From positions 124,001-188,000 of the forward strand of contig CAJNDT010000136.1 of NCBI GenBank assembly GCA_905221615.1: a stretch of DNA of 64,000 bases, read 5' to 3'. Position 1 is the stretch's first letter; the number at the start of each line of letters is the position of its first letter. Shown here piece by piece: positions 10,740 to 22,265 of this stretch. The notes below the pieces were generated by a model. It was not told where the DNA came from. It did not search any database and worked only from the letters and a program-made list of their open reading frames with translations. Source of the DNA: Symbiodinium sp. CCMP2592. Taxonomy: Eukaryota > Sar > Dinophyceae > Suessiales > Symbiodiniaceae. The translations under genes and the position numbers were made by a program.

Positions 10740-12070
10740 GGAGGAGTTGGAATTTAGTCCGGCCCCGGAGACAGCTGTGATGACGTGGAACCTGGCTGGA
10801 TGGTGGTCCTCCGAGAATGCATCAACAATTGCTCTTCCGTGATTGGGCCCTGCAGTCTTTCCCCCACCTGGAACAGCCCTCGACTCGGTGATAGTACAGT
10901 TCAACATCTCGGATTTTGCGTGGTCCACCTGGGCGAAATGTGTGTTTCCGGCGAAGGTCCTGGAACACATTCCCACGCAATGGGAATCGGCAGCTTGCCG
11001 TGGCCGTTCACTGCCCGAGGGGGTGGCCATCACTCTGGCCCGGAGTCAGGGTGGTGGTCGGCACTTCCTTGGTTTCTTCTCTCGCTGATGAGACACGGTC
11101 TTCTGTACATCGCCTTTTGGCGCGTGTGTACACTTTCAAATAGGCTGCTTTCTGGAGGCACGGCGGGCCTTCTTGGTGGAATTCTTGGCGTGGCTATGTG
11201 GACTTCCGTCTCCTCTGCGCTATGGATCTCCGCGGTGTTGGGCCCCCCGCCCCTGCTTAAATATGTTGCTTGCAGCTGGCTGCGACCGTCTTTGCTTTTT
11301 TTCGGGCTTACTCAGGTGTTTCTGATGGGGATCGATGCCAATGCTGACTTCACGTGCGGGGATGCCGAGGAGCTGCTTGTTGGCAGTGAGGTTGCTACCC
11401 AACCGCCCCACCTGGGTGACGATATGTCGTTGGCGTGTGCTCAGGCGTCGCTCTATGCCCTATGCGCCTGGGAGCTGGTCACATGTGCACTCCGGGCCCG
11501 GATGCAAGGTTCAGCGTCTCGACGAACTGCTGGTCTCGCTCGGTTATTACGGCTACTTTCAGCTTCGGTGGGAAAAGCATGGACGCACTGGCCAGCGATG
11601 CCCTTAAAAACTTATATGGGCCCGAGTGCGGAGATCAGGTCACGCAGCATGTCTGGGCGGCCATCAGCCCCGCCCTTTCTGGCAGCTGTGCAAGTGTGAG
11701 CCACCTGCCGGGCATGACAGGGCAGTCAAAGCCTTGAGGTGGCCTTGCTTGGTCCGCCGGCAACCCTGCCTCCCCGACAGGGCGGAGCAACTCCTTGTTA
11801 CCTTGAGGGATACGTCTGCTGAGCTGTGCCGACTCAAGCAGCTTCGCGACCGACAGTTAACCTCGCCCGTGAACAGCCCCGCTACCCGGGCTGAGCGCCA
11901 TCAGGTGTGTATGCTCCCTGCTCACCGCGAGCATGTCGCCTGCGCACTCCGTGCTCAGGCTCATGCCCAGGCGCTTGAAGACAACGGCGCCTACTTTGCT
12001 TCGCCTTTGACGTCTGCGGTTGAACACTGGCATAGCACCGGCCGTCCTCTCGAGGCCGTCCAAAAACTCT
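10740..12070 (+). pseudogene. LINE middle region, possible endonuclease remnant
   Basis: GC-rich coding-like sequence in several frames: WSTWAKCVFPAKVLEHIPTQ (10843-11088), GIDANADFTCGDAEELL (10785-11699) and AGHMCTPGPDARFSVSTNCW (11435-11737). The position between ORF1 and reverse transcriptase fits an apurinic-type endonuclease, but I could not identify its catalytic residues with confidence. Frames change at least three times. Confidence 0.35.
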
Positions 12071-12071
12071 C

Positions 12072-13430
12072 GTGGGCGTTATTTGCGCCAAGCTGAAGCG
12101 GGACGTTCGAGCCGCGAGTGGTTTTGACATTGATGAAGAACTACGGCTCCAATTCCAAGAGCAGGAGAAAGGACGTCCGGCTACCCCACAGCAGCTTGTA
12201 AGTGCATTTGCGTCTTGGGGGCGCCGTCCCCACCAGGCTTGCCCCCCTGCACTGCCGTCGCTTCTGGATGTCGAGCGGCTTTTTCGTGCCCCAGAAGCAC
12301 GGTAGGTAAGGCTCCTGGGCCGGATCACATCCGCAACGAAATCTGGAAATGTTGCCTTGATCGAGCTGGCATGTGCCTATGGCGCCTTTGGGTGCAGATT
12401 GCTGGCGGTGAGGCGGAGCCGCTTCACTTGAAGGCCTCCAATGTTACATGTTCGTGCACTCCAAGAGAAAAGCCCGGCGCATCTGCCCGTAAATTCCGTC
12501 CCGATTGCCACGCTGAAGGGCGTGGCTAAGTTGTGGCACTCCCAGGTCCGGGCAACCCGCAGCCAGGAGATTATTGTGCCCCACTTCCTGACTCAGCTTG
12601 GGACCGCAAAGGCATCGATACTGGCGTTGCTCTTTCGGTTTTTCGTTCGGCTGGTGACCTTGCCTGCTGCCGACTGGGCTGCTGTGTTTGTTGACATTCA
12701 AGCGGCCTACTATGAGGCAGACCGCACCCTGCTTTTCGACGGCAGGGGCGGCAGGGACCTCTCGGAAGCCTTGCATGGGTTGCACTTGCCTGCGCAGGTG
12801 CACAGCCTTACTGGAAACGGTGTCCTTGCCGGCATGGGCGTTCTCGAGGAGCAGATAGCCCTTTTTCGTGACTGCGTGTGGAGTGTTCCTACTGGACGCT
12901 TGTCGGTCGCTCACAGGCCATTATGGCATCCCTACAGTCGCGCCCGGGGGATGGACTTGGTGACGTGTTGTTCGGGGCGCTGTTTGCGGCTATCTCGCAG
13001 GTCCTTTATCCAGTCTTCGCCCTTCCGGATGCCTCCCTTCAGATCGCCTGGGCAGACGATGTCTGTGTACTTGTCGAATTTGTTCGAGCTGGTCACGCGG
13101 TGGGTAAGCTCCGGCGGCTCTGTGTAATCCTACTGCGGGTTCTCGAGGCTTTCCGGTTCCGTGTCAACCTGGGAGCCTGCAAAACTGAGGCTGTGGTCCA
13201 CCTTTGTGGCATGGGGGCCAATGCCGTGCGCCGCTCTCTGCTCCGCCCGGTGCCGGGCATTCCCCTAAACGATGGCCGTGCTATCCATGTCGTCCTGGAG
13301 TAAAGTACTTGGGAGTTCTTCAGCGTTGTGGTGACACTGGTAGCCGCGACGTTGAAGCCGCTGCTGGCCGAGGGAATGCCACCTGGACCACTCCGACAAG
13401 CTCCCGTGGTCGCTTAAGTTGATGTGGCTC
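12072..13430 (+). pseudogene. LINE reverse transcriptase, frameshifted
   Basis: Motifs appear in order but in different frames. GKAPGPDHIRNEIW (from about 12309) is the finger motif; VFVDIQAAYYEADR (12680-12725) is motif A with its catalytic Asp; RPGDGLGDVLFG (12940-12975) is motif B; AWADDVCVLVE (13045-13080) is motif C with the A-D-D pair; KYLGVLQ lies just after a stop near 13302. At least two frameshifts and stops make it inactive. It would have primed reverse transcription at a nicked target. Confidence 0.8.
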
Positions 13431-14116
13431 CAAGGCAGGACGCTTCCCACCGCCTACTCTTCTCTGGCCACCACGTTGGCGTGCTCGGAGCATGCTCTCG
13501 CGCCTGTGCATGGACTTTATGATACATACCTAGCTTCGGCAACTTGTGGGACCCATGTCAACGCTCTCCAGGTCAAGGCCTGCACTGGCGTCTTGGATTC
13601 TTGGATGTTGAAAGTGCCACTGCGATAATCCGGCTGCTTTGCCGCATCCTCTGGACGATCTGCTGAGGCCTTCCACCTGTTCCAAGCGGGTTGGGATAGC
13701 CTCGATGCTTGGAGCCGTCCGCCGCCTTTGGCCTGCCTCTGCCATCTCCCTCCCCCCCTCCAGGTTTGAAGGTGTCCACCGGTCCTCCAAGCAGTTGCTT
13801 GCCGCATTAGCGGCTCCAGTGCTATGCTCCAGGCCCTGTCTTCCACCTGGAAGAATTGTTGGGTCTGCTCCCCCCGAACCATTGGCCCAGCGTGTGCTCA
13901 GATTTGTCCTGACGGTGGGGCCCCTCTAACATGTTGAGCTAACATGGGATAACCGCACGAAGGGTCATGCGCTCACTGGATCCTACACAAACCGGTCTCC
14001 ACACACATCCGACCAACGAGAGGTACACCAGCAACCACAAGACTGAAAACCATATACATGCTCCTTTACAGCTTAAAGGTAATAACCTCCACTTCATGAG
14101 CCGCGGTGAAAAAGTC

Positions 14117-14227
14117 CTTGGCATTGACATCTGCGCCCGCATTCGCGAGGATCTGCGCGCACTTCTCGTGTCCGTTATGTGCAGCCCAATGTAGCGGAGT
14201 AAATTTTTGAGCCCAGCCCGATTTGAC
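14117..14227 (-). CDS. Ankyrin-repeat exon (second exon of the 7.7-15.3 kb gene)
   Basis: 111 nt, 37 codons: VKSGWAQKFTPLHWAAHNGH then EKCAQILANAGADVNAK. Acceptor CAG|GTC; donor AAG|GAC (GA type), phase 0. It completes the repeat started in exon 15156-15302. The sequence AGGAC is present at both ends of the following intron, a direct repeat like those reported for inserted introns in dinoflagellates and relatives. Confidence 0.75.
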
Positions 14228-14740
14228 CTGCGAGGGCGGCGTTGCGAGCGTGGGCTTTGGATGAAACTGAAGGTAGGTAAGTGGCGCAGGGGAGGAGTGG
14301 GTTCAGTACCTCGGCTATCCTTTCAGGTCTCCCTTTGTTGAGATTCGTTTCCCTCAAGGCTCTGAGGCGCTGATGAAATCTTGGTGGCTACAAAAGCTGA
14401 GCTACTGCCTCGATCCTTTCCGCAAGCTTCAAAATGCTGCCTAGAAAGATCTGCTGTAGTGCTGCTGAAGGTGATCGATTGAAGCTTTGCAGCCGTGAAA
14501 CCACAGCTGGCTGCAATGGCATGTGCCGCGCAAACGAACACGTCACCTCTTCTTATGACCCCGAACTTCGAAGCTCGACCACAAATAGCATGACCACACC
14601 ACCAATATACCCGGGGACCTCCGCCTTGAACGTGCCGAGCGCCACAGTTGAAGAGGACCCTACTACCCGAAAGAGGCACTGCAGCAACGCTGCTTCTGGT
14701 ACGCAGTGGGGCCATCGAGCTCTGTAGTTTGGGATTACTA

Positions 14741-14915
14741 TACAAGGAAAATATTACAGATGTATAGATAGATGTGTGTATATACATCTGTATATATATA
14801 TATATATATCGATATCGTCTACTATACTATATAGTACCCTATACGATCTAGTAGACTATAACGCTATATGGAAAACTATACGCATCGTGTACTATATCTA
14901 TTTATATTTGGTGTG
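14741..14915. repeat. AT-rich microsatellite and short inverted repeats
   Basis: A (TA)n run near 14790-14810 within an AT-rich stretch, with CAGATGTATA and TATACATCTG as inverted arms around it. It lies in the first intron of the ankyrin gene. Probably a cruciform-prone simple repeat; no gene seen. Confidence 0.7.
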
Positions 14916-15155
14916 ATAGCCTAGGTCATTTCGCTAGTCGGTGCAGGTTTGATCAGCTGGGGCACCTCCCAAACCCAGATCTCAGCAGCCGCAGCAAGCA
15001 CTTAAGAGTTTTAAGAGCAGTTCATACGTTGCTGCCGTGGAAGGCAAGACAGGAACCGTGATCATAACGACATGCTACTGGCCGTATTCATCATCCAATC
15101 CTGACTACGGGCTATCATCGTGAACATGACCAGCAGCATGTGATCGCGATCCCAC

Positions 15156-15302
15156 CTCGTCCCTGATGTTTACGTCTGCGCCCTCGTTGATCAGCTGCTG
15201 CATTTTCGACTCATCGCCGTCTGCCGCAGCTTGGAGCAGATCGCCCCAGGCGGCGCTGTATGAGAGAGCGATGAGAAGCAGTCGCACGAGGTTCAGACCC
15301 AT
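15156..15302 (-). CDS. Ankyrin gene first exon: signal peptide and start of first repeat
   Basis: ATG at 15302 opens 49 codons: MGLNLVRLLLIALSYSAAWG, a basic start followed by a hydrophobic core and small residues typical of a secretory signal, then DLLQAAADGDESKMQQLINE and GADVNIRDE, the second half of an ankyrin unit. Donor GAG|GT at 15155-15154, phase 0; joins exon 14117-14227 in frame. The gene should encode a small secreted or membrane-targeted ankyrin protein. No in-frame start further upstream looks better. Confidence 0.7.
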
Positions 15303-15455
15303 GGCTATACGTATTGACCACCTGCACACTTCGCAGACTCTGCGACTCACTGCGCGAGTTTTCTTCTGGTGTCCTTGAGCAGTACATTGCCGGCATGCAG
15401 CCATGTGCAACACTCTGATCACATCAAGAGGCGCTTCATCACTTGTTGAACTAAA

Positions 15456-15700
15456 GACGACGACGACGACGACTACTACTACTACTACTGCTACTGCTAC
15501 TGCTACTGCTACTCCTACTCCTACTCCTACTCCTACTCCTACTCCTACTCCTACTCCTACTCCCTCCTACTCCCTCCTACTCCTACTCCTACTCCTACTC
15601 CTACTCCTACTCCTACTCCTACTCCAACTCCTACTCCTACTCCTACTCCTACTCCTGCTGCTACTACTACCACTTCTACTACTCCTACTTATTTGAAGTT
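15456..15700. repeat. (ACT/CTC)n trinucleotide and hexanucleotide microsatellite
   Basis: Long run of GAC/TAC, then TACTGC, then TACTCC units, about 245 bp. Several frames stay open across it and give poly-Thr/Pro or poly-Leu, which are artefacts. It lies just upstream of the ankyrin gene's first exon on that gene's 5' side. Confidence 0.9.
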
Positions 15701-16669
15701 TTCCCTTCTTGCATTACATCTACAAGCCTATAGCCAACATCTTGCACAGAAAGCTATAAACTCACTGTTGGCTTCTTCCAGCCAAAGCTTGCAAAGCAAC
15801 CCTCGGCACACTGGCAAGTGAGCTGTTTCGGATGCTTTGCCTCACCCCTGCAAAGCCCGTCTTTCGAATTTGCAAACATGTAGGGTTGACACCACATCGG
15901 CGGTGCTTGGGGCTTGGCTTTAACCGCATCAGGTTGATATGAGCAGGGTTTGGCGCATTACCATGTGCTCAGCACATGGAGCAAGAATCCGTGCTCGCTC
16001 AGTCGAGCCATCACCTGCTCCAAGAATGAGGGTTTGACAACGTTGGTGGCCGGTGGGTTTGCAGCTTGCCGCTCTCTGCAACAACGGTTTCTGCTGAAAC
16101 TTAGGGGTTTTGACTTTCACGCTCGCACAAGGGCAAAAGTTCTGCAGCCCTCAGTGCCCTCGAACCTTCACTTGCTGCCAATGGTGCTCTGACGCGGAAA
16201 ACATTCACCCTCTCCCTTTCTGCCTTTCCTTGCCTTACCTTTCAATTGTATTGTTCCTTGTCCTTTCTCTCTTTCTCGCTTATATCTTACTCTATGCCTA
16301 CCTTTTTTATATCTCTCTGCTTTTCTACCTGTTTCGGCTGTGTTTGGCGCTCGTGCTCTCCCAGAAATCTCAGAGCTGTAAACTACCATGAGGAGAGCGG
16401 TGGCCTCTTCCGCTTTCGGCAAGGAGTAGCCTGCCAAAACCAAACATGTATACTGTGAGGCAAGGAATCACTCTTGAGCGACGACAAGAGGGCCAGCAGC
16501 AGAAACGGTATGATTCTGACTGTCATCAAGTTGAGTTGAATATGCGCTGGAATGCTTCGAAAAGATTCTTCTCGATTCGACGTTGGTTTCACGAGTCTGG
16601 CTGGACCTTCGGACATCCTGAAACTGCCGGAATCAATGCTTCAAGGTTCAACACTGAGGCTCAAAGAAC
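15701..16669. other. Intergenic, nothing recognised
   Basis: Mixed-composition sequence with a pyrimidine-rich stretch at 16200-16330. Short ORFs on both strands show no domain. It marks the transition to telomere-like filler from 16670. Confidence 0.5.
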
Positions 16670-18400
16670 CTAAGCCTTTTTTAGAGACCCTAACTCAAAA
16701 CCAGAAACCCTAAACCCGAACGGCCCGAAACCGTAAACTCGAAACCCGAAAGCCTGAACCCCAAACCCGGGACCTGGAAGTTGCCCTGCGACTTGGGGGC
16801 ATGTCGTCCGCAGTATCCGCTGCCCTGAGACCGAGGCCAGGAAGTAGAAAGCTTTGGGGTCAGGGTTTCGGTGCTCACACTCGAACAAGCCAGGCGAGGT
16901 TGTTGGTATGTGGGTTTTGGGTTTAAGGGCTTTTGGCTCCTGTAGGGTTTAGGCTTTTTGTTGAGGGGCTTAGGCTTCCTTTTGGTAGATTAGCACCGGT
17001 TAAGGTCTAGGGTTTCCTTTAAGGGCTCAGGGTTCAGGGCTTAAACTTAGGGGTGTCGGAAGCACTCCATAAACATCCCCCAAACCCCACTAAGCCCTAA
17101 ACCCTCAGCCAGAAACATCTCTAAGCCCAAATCCCATACACCAAACCTTGATACTTGAACCCGAAACCCTAAACTCCAATCCCCAAACACGAAACACAAC
17201 AAGCCCTAAGTCATCACTCCGATTCCTCGACCCTAGACCTTAGACCCCTATGCATCCCTTTAAAGGAGCCCCTTTATAAACCCCTAAGACCCTCCTGGAT
17301 CCCTTTAAAGGAAGCCCCCGAAACCACTAAACCCTCATGTATCCCTTTAAAGAAACCCATAAAACCCCTAAGACCCTTACGGATCCCTTTGAAGGAGGTC
17401 CCAAAACGCCACTAAACTCGCATCCATAAACATCTCTAAACCCAAATCCCAAACCCCAAACCTTGACCTGAACCCTTATGGATCCCTTCAAATTAAAACC
17501 CTAAACCCTAAACCCTTCTGGATCCCCGTACAGGAGCCCTAAAACCCTAAACCCCTATGCATCCCTTTAAAGCAGCCCCCAAAAGCCCAAGACCCTCATG
17601 GATCCCTTCAAAATAAACCCTAGACCTTAGACCCCTATGCATCCCTTTAAAGGAAGCCCTTTACAAACCCCGAAGACCCTTCTGGATCCCTTAAAAGAAA
17701 GCCCCCAAAACCCCGGTAAGACCCAGCCCAAAAAAACCCTAAGACCCTAACGGATCCCTTTAAAGGAAGCACCCCACAAAGCCCCTAGGAACCCTCAGCC
17801 TCGGCGTGGCAGGGCCGATGGCAAGGGCGGCCCGTCGCCTCGAGAGCTGAGCCTCGGGTCTTAGGGGGGGGGGGGGGGGGGAAGGTCCCAACTTGGGCTC
17901 TTAGGGTCTTGGGATCTAAGGTTTAGGGTCTTAGGGTCGTAAGGTTTAAAGTTTAGGGTTTAGGGGTTAGGATTTAGGGTTCGGGGTTAGCGTTTAAGGG
18001 TGTGGGCTTGGGGTCTTGGGCTTTAAAGGGGTGCTATTAAAGGCTACGACGCCTTAGGGTTCCTTTCAAGGGTTACCTATAGGTCTTAACTCTGGGTCTT
18101 AGGCTTCGAGCTGAGGGCCTGGGGTTTCGGTGTAAGGGCTCTTAAGGTTTAGGGTTTCGGGTTTCGTGTTTAGGGCTTTGGGGTTTGGGGTGCAGTGCTC
18201 GTTTCAATTTAACGGCTTGCTTTAAGGGTTCTATAAGTATCAGGGTGCAGGGCGAAGAGCTTCTTTGAAGTAGTACTATAAGAGTTATTATAAGTGCAGG
18301 GGTTTAGGGGTGTATGGGTTCACGGGCTAAGCTTCTTTGCATCGTTTAGGTTTTCAGGTTTAAGGGTTGAGGGGTTAGGTTCAGGGAATGCCAAAGAAGG
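16670..18400. repeat. Dense degenerate telomere-like repeat, alternating strands
   Basis: Variants of CCCTAAA dominate 16690-16790 and 17080-17800; variants of TTTAGGG dominate 16910-17060 and 17890-18400. A G17 run sits at about 17865-17881, at the switch of orientation. Perfect heptamers are a minority; CCCGAAA, CCCCAAA, CCCTGAA and similar forms are common. TTTAGGG is the telomere repeat of plants and dinoflagellates. Confidence 0.85.
17251..17775. repeat. 42-45 bp higher-order repeat within telomere-like DNA
   Basis: The motif (G/C)ATCCCTTTAAAGGA recurs near 17254, 17299, 17341, 17383, 17470, 17519, 17561, 17598, 17639, 17685 and 17753, separated by CCCTAAGACCC-like sequence. Spacing clusters at 37-46 bp, around six heptamers. 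CCCTTTAAAGG is itself palindromic. A minisatellite that probably grew inside the heptamer array. Confidence 0.75.
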
Positions 18401-21400
18401 GACCCTGTCGGGCCCGGGCAGGTGCGGAAGGATGGACAGGTACCGAGGAGGATGACCTCTCTCAGGCTTTGGATTTCCCAGGGGGTTTCATAATCAGAAT
18501 AAGCTTTTGGGGGTAGAGTCTGGATACTGCCCCCTGATGATCAGAATAAGCGTTGGGGGGGTGAGATTCTATGCATTATACTTTTACCTTTTACTAAAAC
18601 TTGTACCGGGGAACCCTAAGCAATACTTGCACTACTTCAAATTATGCTTGCCCCGACAGTACTGGCATTAGAGTCGGGGACTTGCTTGAAGCCACGGCTT
18701 CAAGCCGAGAGGGCTAGCGTTAAATGCTTCCTTCAGCTGCAGGTAGATTTAGGGTTTGGGGTTTGGGGGTTTTGTGTTCCGGGTTTAGGGTATCCTTCGA
18801 GATGCAAGGAGATACCCAGGTGTGCAGTTTATAGGGTTTGGCGATTCTGGACGCAAGGGTTGCCACTCGGACACTCCAGGCGAGGCTTCAGGTCTGACTG
18901 ATTTCGGGCTTAGGGCTTCGGGTTTACATTGGAAGATAAGGTACCATAGAGCTTATGTCACTAACCCCTGCAATAATGTCGCCAAAAATCCGACACCCAT
19001 GAACTCCCCAATCTAAAACCGAATCCTAAACGCCCTGAAGCTATGAAGGCTTTTTCCCTCTTCAGGGTTTAAGGCTCCGGACAGGGTTTATGGTGTGGCT
19101 TGGGGCTTGGTTCAGAGCTCACCAAAATGCAGGGAGGCTCCGTCATTTCCGGAAACTCAGACTCAGAGTCATCACCCTTCTACAACTGGACTCTCACGAA
19201 TGCCAGCAGCACAGCAAAGGCACAGAACGCAAACCGAGAAGGACTCCCCTACACCGAAGCACTAAACCCTGCACCCTAAACCCTAAGCGCTGAACCCGAA
19301 ACCCTAGTCACAGTCGCCTGGGTCTCGAAGGTCACCATCAAGGCCTCGGGTCGGCTGGATACTGAAGCTGAGAGACACGGAAAAACACTCCAGATCGTCC
19401 GTCGACCCGAAACCCTACACACCCGAAGCCCTAAACCCCAAAGCTTCAACCCTGAACCGTAAACCCAGAAGCCTAAGCTGATCTTCACTGTGAGGACAAG
19501 AAAAGGACGTGGCGCATGAGAACCTCGACATCGAGAGACCCTGGAAAAACGTGTGAACCAAGTGGCCGAGAGAAGTTGAAGTATACCGTAAGTCTTACTA
19601 TGCCGGTTTCGATAGGGGTGGCTACAATACATGCGTGACTGTAAGGACACCATAAGAGCTGTGAAAGGGTTCCAGAGAGCTGCAACCTCATGGTGTCCGC
19701 ATGGTGCGGGGTGGGGGAGGGGGGTGCTCATACGAGAAGAAGATTGATGCAACTCCACAGTGTGGTGTCACCACCTTCGCATGCCCGTTGGCCAAAGTCT
19801 GCTCGCAAAATGGGGCTTAGAGGCAACTCCATCTAGCGCTGCCCCTGAAATCCGAAAGCACCACACCTGCTTGACCGAAGGGCCTTCCGAGACTGGTAGG
19901 CTTTAGGTGTATTTAGTCCCTAAACCCCGAACCCTAAACCGCTCCTGGTGTAGGGCCGAAGATCAAGGCTAACAGGATCTAGAGGCATTGTCGTCTCCAA
20001 CCTTGACCCGGCAAAACAGAGTTTTACGATAAGGGTTTCGATAGGCTTCACTGCCTGCCATCTGCATAAGTATATGGGTTGCTCTAATGGTTTCGATAAG
20101 GCTTATTGTATGGGTTTCTATGAGGGTTACTAGTTTATGGTCTGGGGTTGAGGGTAAGGGTTACTTTAAGGGTACCACCAGCAAAGGCTCCATTTTCCTC
20201 GTCGTGAGTTTCGCGTGAAGGGGCTTCCATTCGGAAGGGCCCCGTTCAAGGAATGTCGGAGGGCGTGACATTGGGATGGCCACCGGCCTGAATGAGGGCC
20301 AGGTACCTTTTGCAACCCTGAGTCAACAGAGGTTTATCTAAACCCAAAAGGCCCTAAACCCTAAGCCCTAAAACATCCCTAAACCAAGATATAGTGGGTT
20401 TGGGGTTTAGGATGTCGGGCTAGAGAGGCGGAACCTGCTCTCGCAGTCCGAGACCACCCACTAAAAGATGACGCAACGAGCCCTGTCTCTTCGCAGGCTC
20501 CACACACAACGTGAGCTCTAGGTCAAAACATTATGTTCACACTCTTCCGCCAAAGTTCGACCTCTGGGTTGCCAAATGCAGCGTAAGTAGAGCTTACGGC
20601 TTCAGGTTTAGGGTTGTTAGGCTGGGGGTGGAGTGGATGGGGGTGCGGTGATTGCTACGGGGTTGAGCTGAAAACATGAAAGTTCTGCATAATTCAGGCT
20701 TGGGGCCAAGGTTTGGGCAATATTCTTCACTGTGTTGCAGATTTAGGGCTCAAGAATTGAAGGGTCTCGGGTTCAGGGTCTAAGGAGATTGCAGGAACTG
20801 GGTTGTTTGAGTTTTGAGGGTTCAGGGTTGATGGAGCGCAGACTTGGCTGGGAAAGCCGCGTCATCCCGTGCACTGCGAAGTTGCGCATGAGGCCTAAAG
20901 TCACCAGGCTTTCGACACTGGATCTGCACACACACACATAGGCCTAGCCACCTGCATATCTACCTTCCTATCTAGTTATCTATCTATCCGACCATCGACC
21001 ATACTGCAAAGCTCACCGGCAAAGACTCTAAACTCTGAGCAAAAACACGTCTCACGCGCAACCAGTCCAGCATTCGGTGCTCAGATCTCCCCTAGGAAGG
21101 TCATAAGCTCGCGGCCTGTATGAATAACTCTCGGAAGTTGCGGACGCTACCTCAATCCTCAAGACAACATCCCTTGAAACAACCACGACTCGAAGAATTG
21201 GAGCTTCCGTTTCAGAGAGATCTGAGCTGGGTGAAAGGGCGGCTGCAGAGACTGGCAGGTGCCAGACTTCGTTTCAGAAAGCCGCGCCCGGGTGGCTCGC
21301 CAGCTTGGACCCGATCGCGGAAACCCAGGAATTATCGATTGGCGTTGCCGTATATTGCCTTGTTTAAGGGAGTTCTGGAACGGTGGAACTCGTGTTTAGA

Positions 21401-21589
21401 ATAAGACCACGACCCTCAAGTGTGTGTCACCTTGTATAACCTGATACAACCTCATGTAAGCTAGTATGACCCGATGCAACCTCACATAGCTTAGACAGTT
21501 TATCGTAGCTACGGCTCGGCCCCGGCTTCGGCCGAGATCGCTCGGATGGCAGTTCTTTACACCGGCCAGTGCTTCCGAAACTCAGTCTC
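18401..21589. other. Intergenic filler with scattered telomere-like motifs
   Basis: Single or few heptamers of either orientation in otherwise unremarkable sequence, with a C-rich block at 19255-19470. A short direct repeat (ATCAGAATAAGC at about 18491 and 18540) is followed each time by a G-rich run. No exon was recognised on either strand, but micro-exons like those at 28-48 kb could be missed by eye. Confidence 0.4.
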
Positions 21590-21720
21590 GTAGGGTTTAG
21601 GGTTGAGGGGTGGAGGACTTCGGTCGTAGGGGATGTAGGGTTGCGGGCCTAAGTTCTAAGTTTAGGGTTTAGGGTTAGGTTTTGGGGCTTAGGGCTTAGG
21701 GTTTAGGTATGAAATGCAGG
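21590..21720. repeat. TTTAGGG-like block
   Basis: Run of GTTTAGGGTTTAGGGTTAGG-type sequence on the plus strand, preceded by a short GC-rich hairpin (GGCTCGG..CCGGCTTCGGCCGAG) near 21510-21535. Confidence 0.8.
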
Positions 21721-21999
21721 GTTGAGGGCTCTCAGAAGCGATGTCTCGCACTGCGAAGTCTCGCAAAGTGAAAATGACGCACGGAGAAACGAAGCAAAGC
21801 CTTCATCTATTTGAGGGAGCTGCTCTCTTTCTGCCTCGATATACCAATGAAAAATTGCAAAGCTCAGGTTCCCAAGTTAGAATGACTTGAAAACCTGGCT
21901 ATACAGAGAGATAAGGATTTAGGGTTGGCTCGAAAGGACGAGTAAGGGCTCATGGGCCCAGGCCTGTTCGAGCTTGTACAGGCACGCAGGCAAAAATCA

Positions 22000-22265
22000 T
22001 ACATGCGCAGAAACACAAGTGCATGCAGGTATACATGCATATATCATTCATGCATCCATCATCCGTCCATCTGTCTGCCCGTCCGTCCGTCAGACAGATC
22101 CAATCATCCATCTATACAAACACACCGTATCCATACATACACCATCATCCAGCCAGACAGCCAGCCAGCCACCCGTCCATACATGCATACAGGCATACAG
22201 ACGCACATACTTCACATACATATAGACAAACTGACTGGCTGACAAACTGACAGACGGGCATCGAT
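22000..22265. repeat. Degenerate tetranucleotide microsatellite
   Basis: Units of CATA/CATC, CCGT and CAGA dominate, giving open frames rich in His, Ile, Ser and Thr in all three plus-strand frames. These frames are artefacts of the repeat. Confidence 0.8.

Larger units (their letters stand above)
9905..13930 (+). mobile_element. Decayed non-LTR retrotransposon (LINE)
   Basis: Plus-strand element with the order ORF1-like, possible endonuclease region, reverse transcriptase. Frames shift several times and stops are frequent, so it is dead. It lies on the opposite strand inside an intron of the minus-strand ankyrin gene, between the exons at 9482-9580 and 14117-14227. Exact ends are uncertain: 5' homology to the duplicated block stops near 9880-9905, and ordinary intron sequence resumes by about 13960. 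No clear target-site duplication or poly-A tail was seen. Confidence 0.75.

Noticed and set aside
15403..15696. Thr/Pro/Leu repeat protein
   Set aside because: Translation of a (TACTCC)n-type microsatellite with no unique flanking domain.
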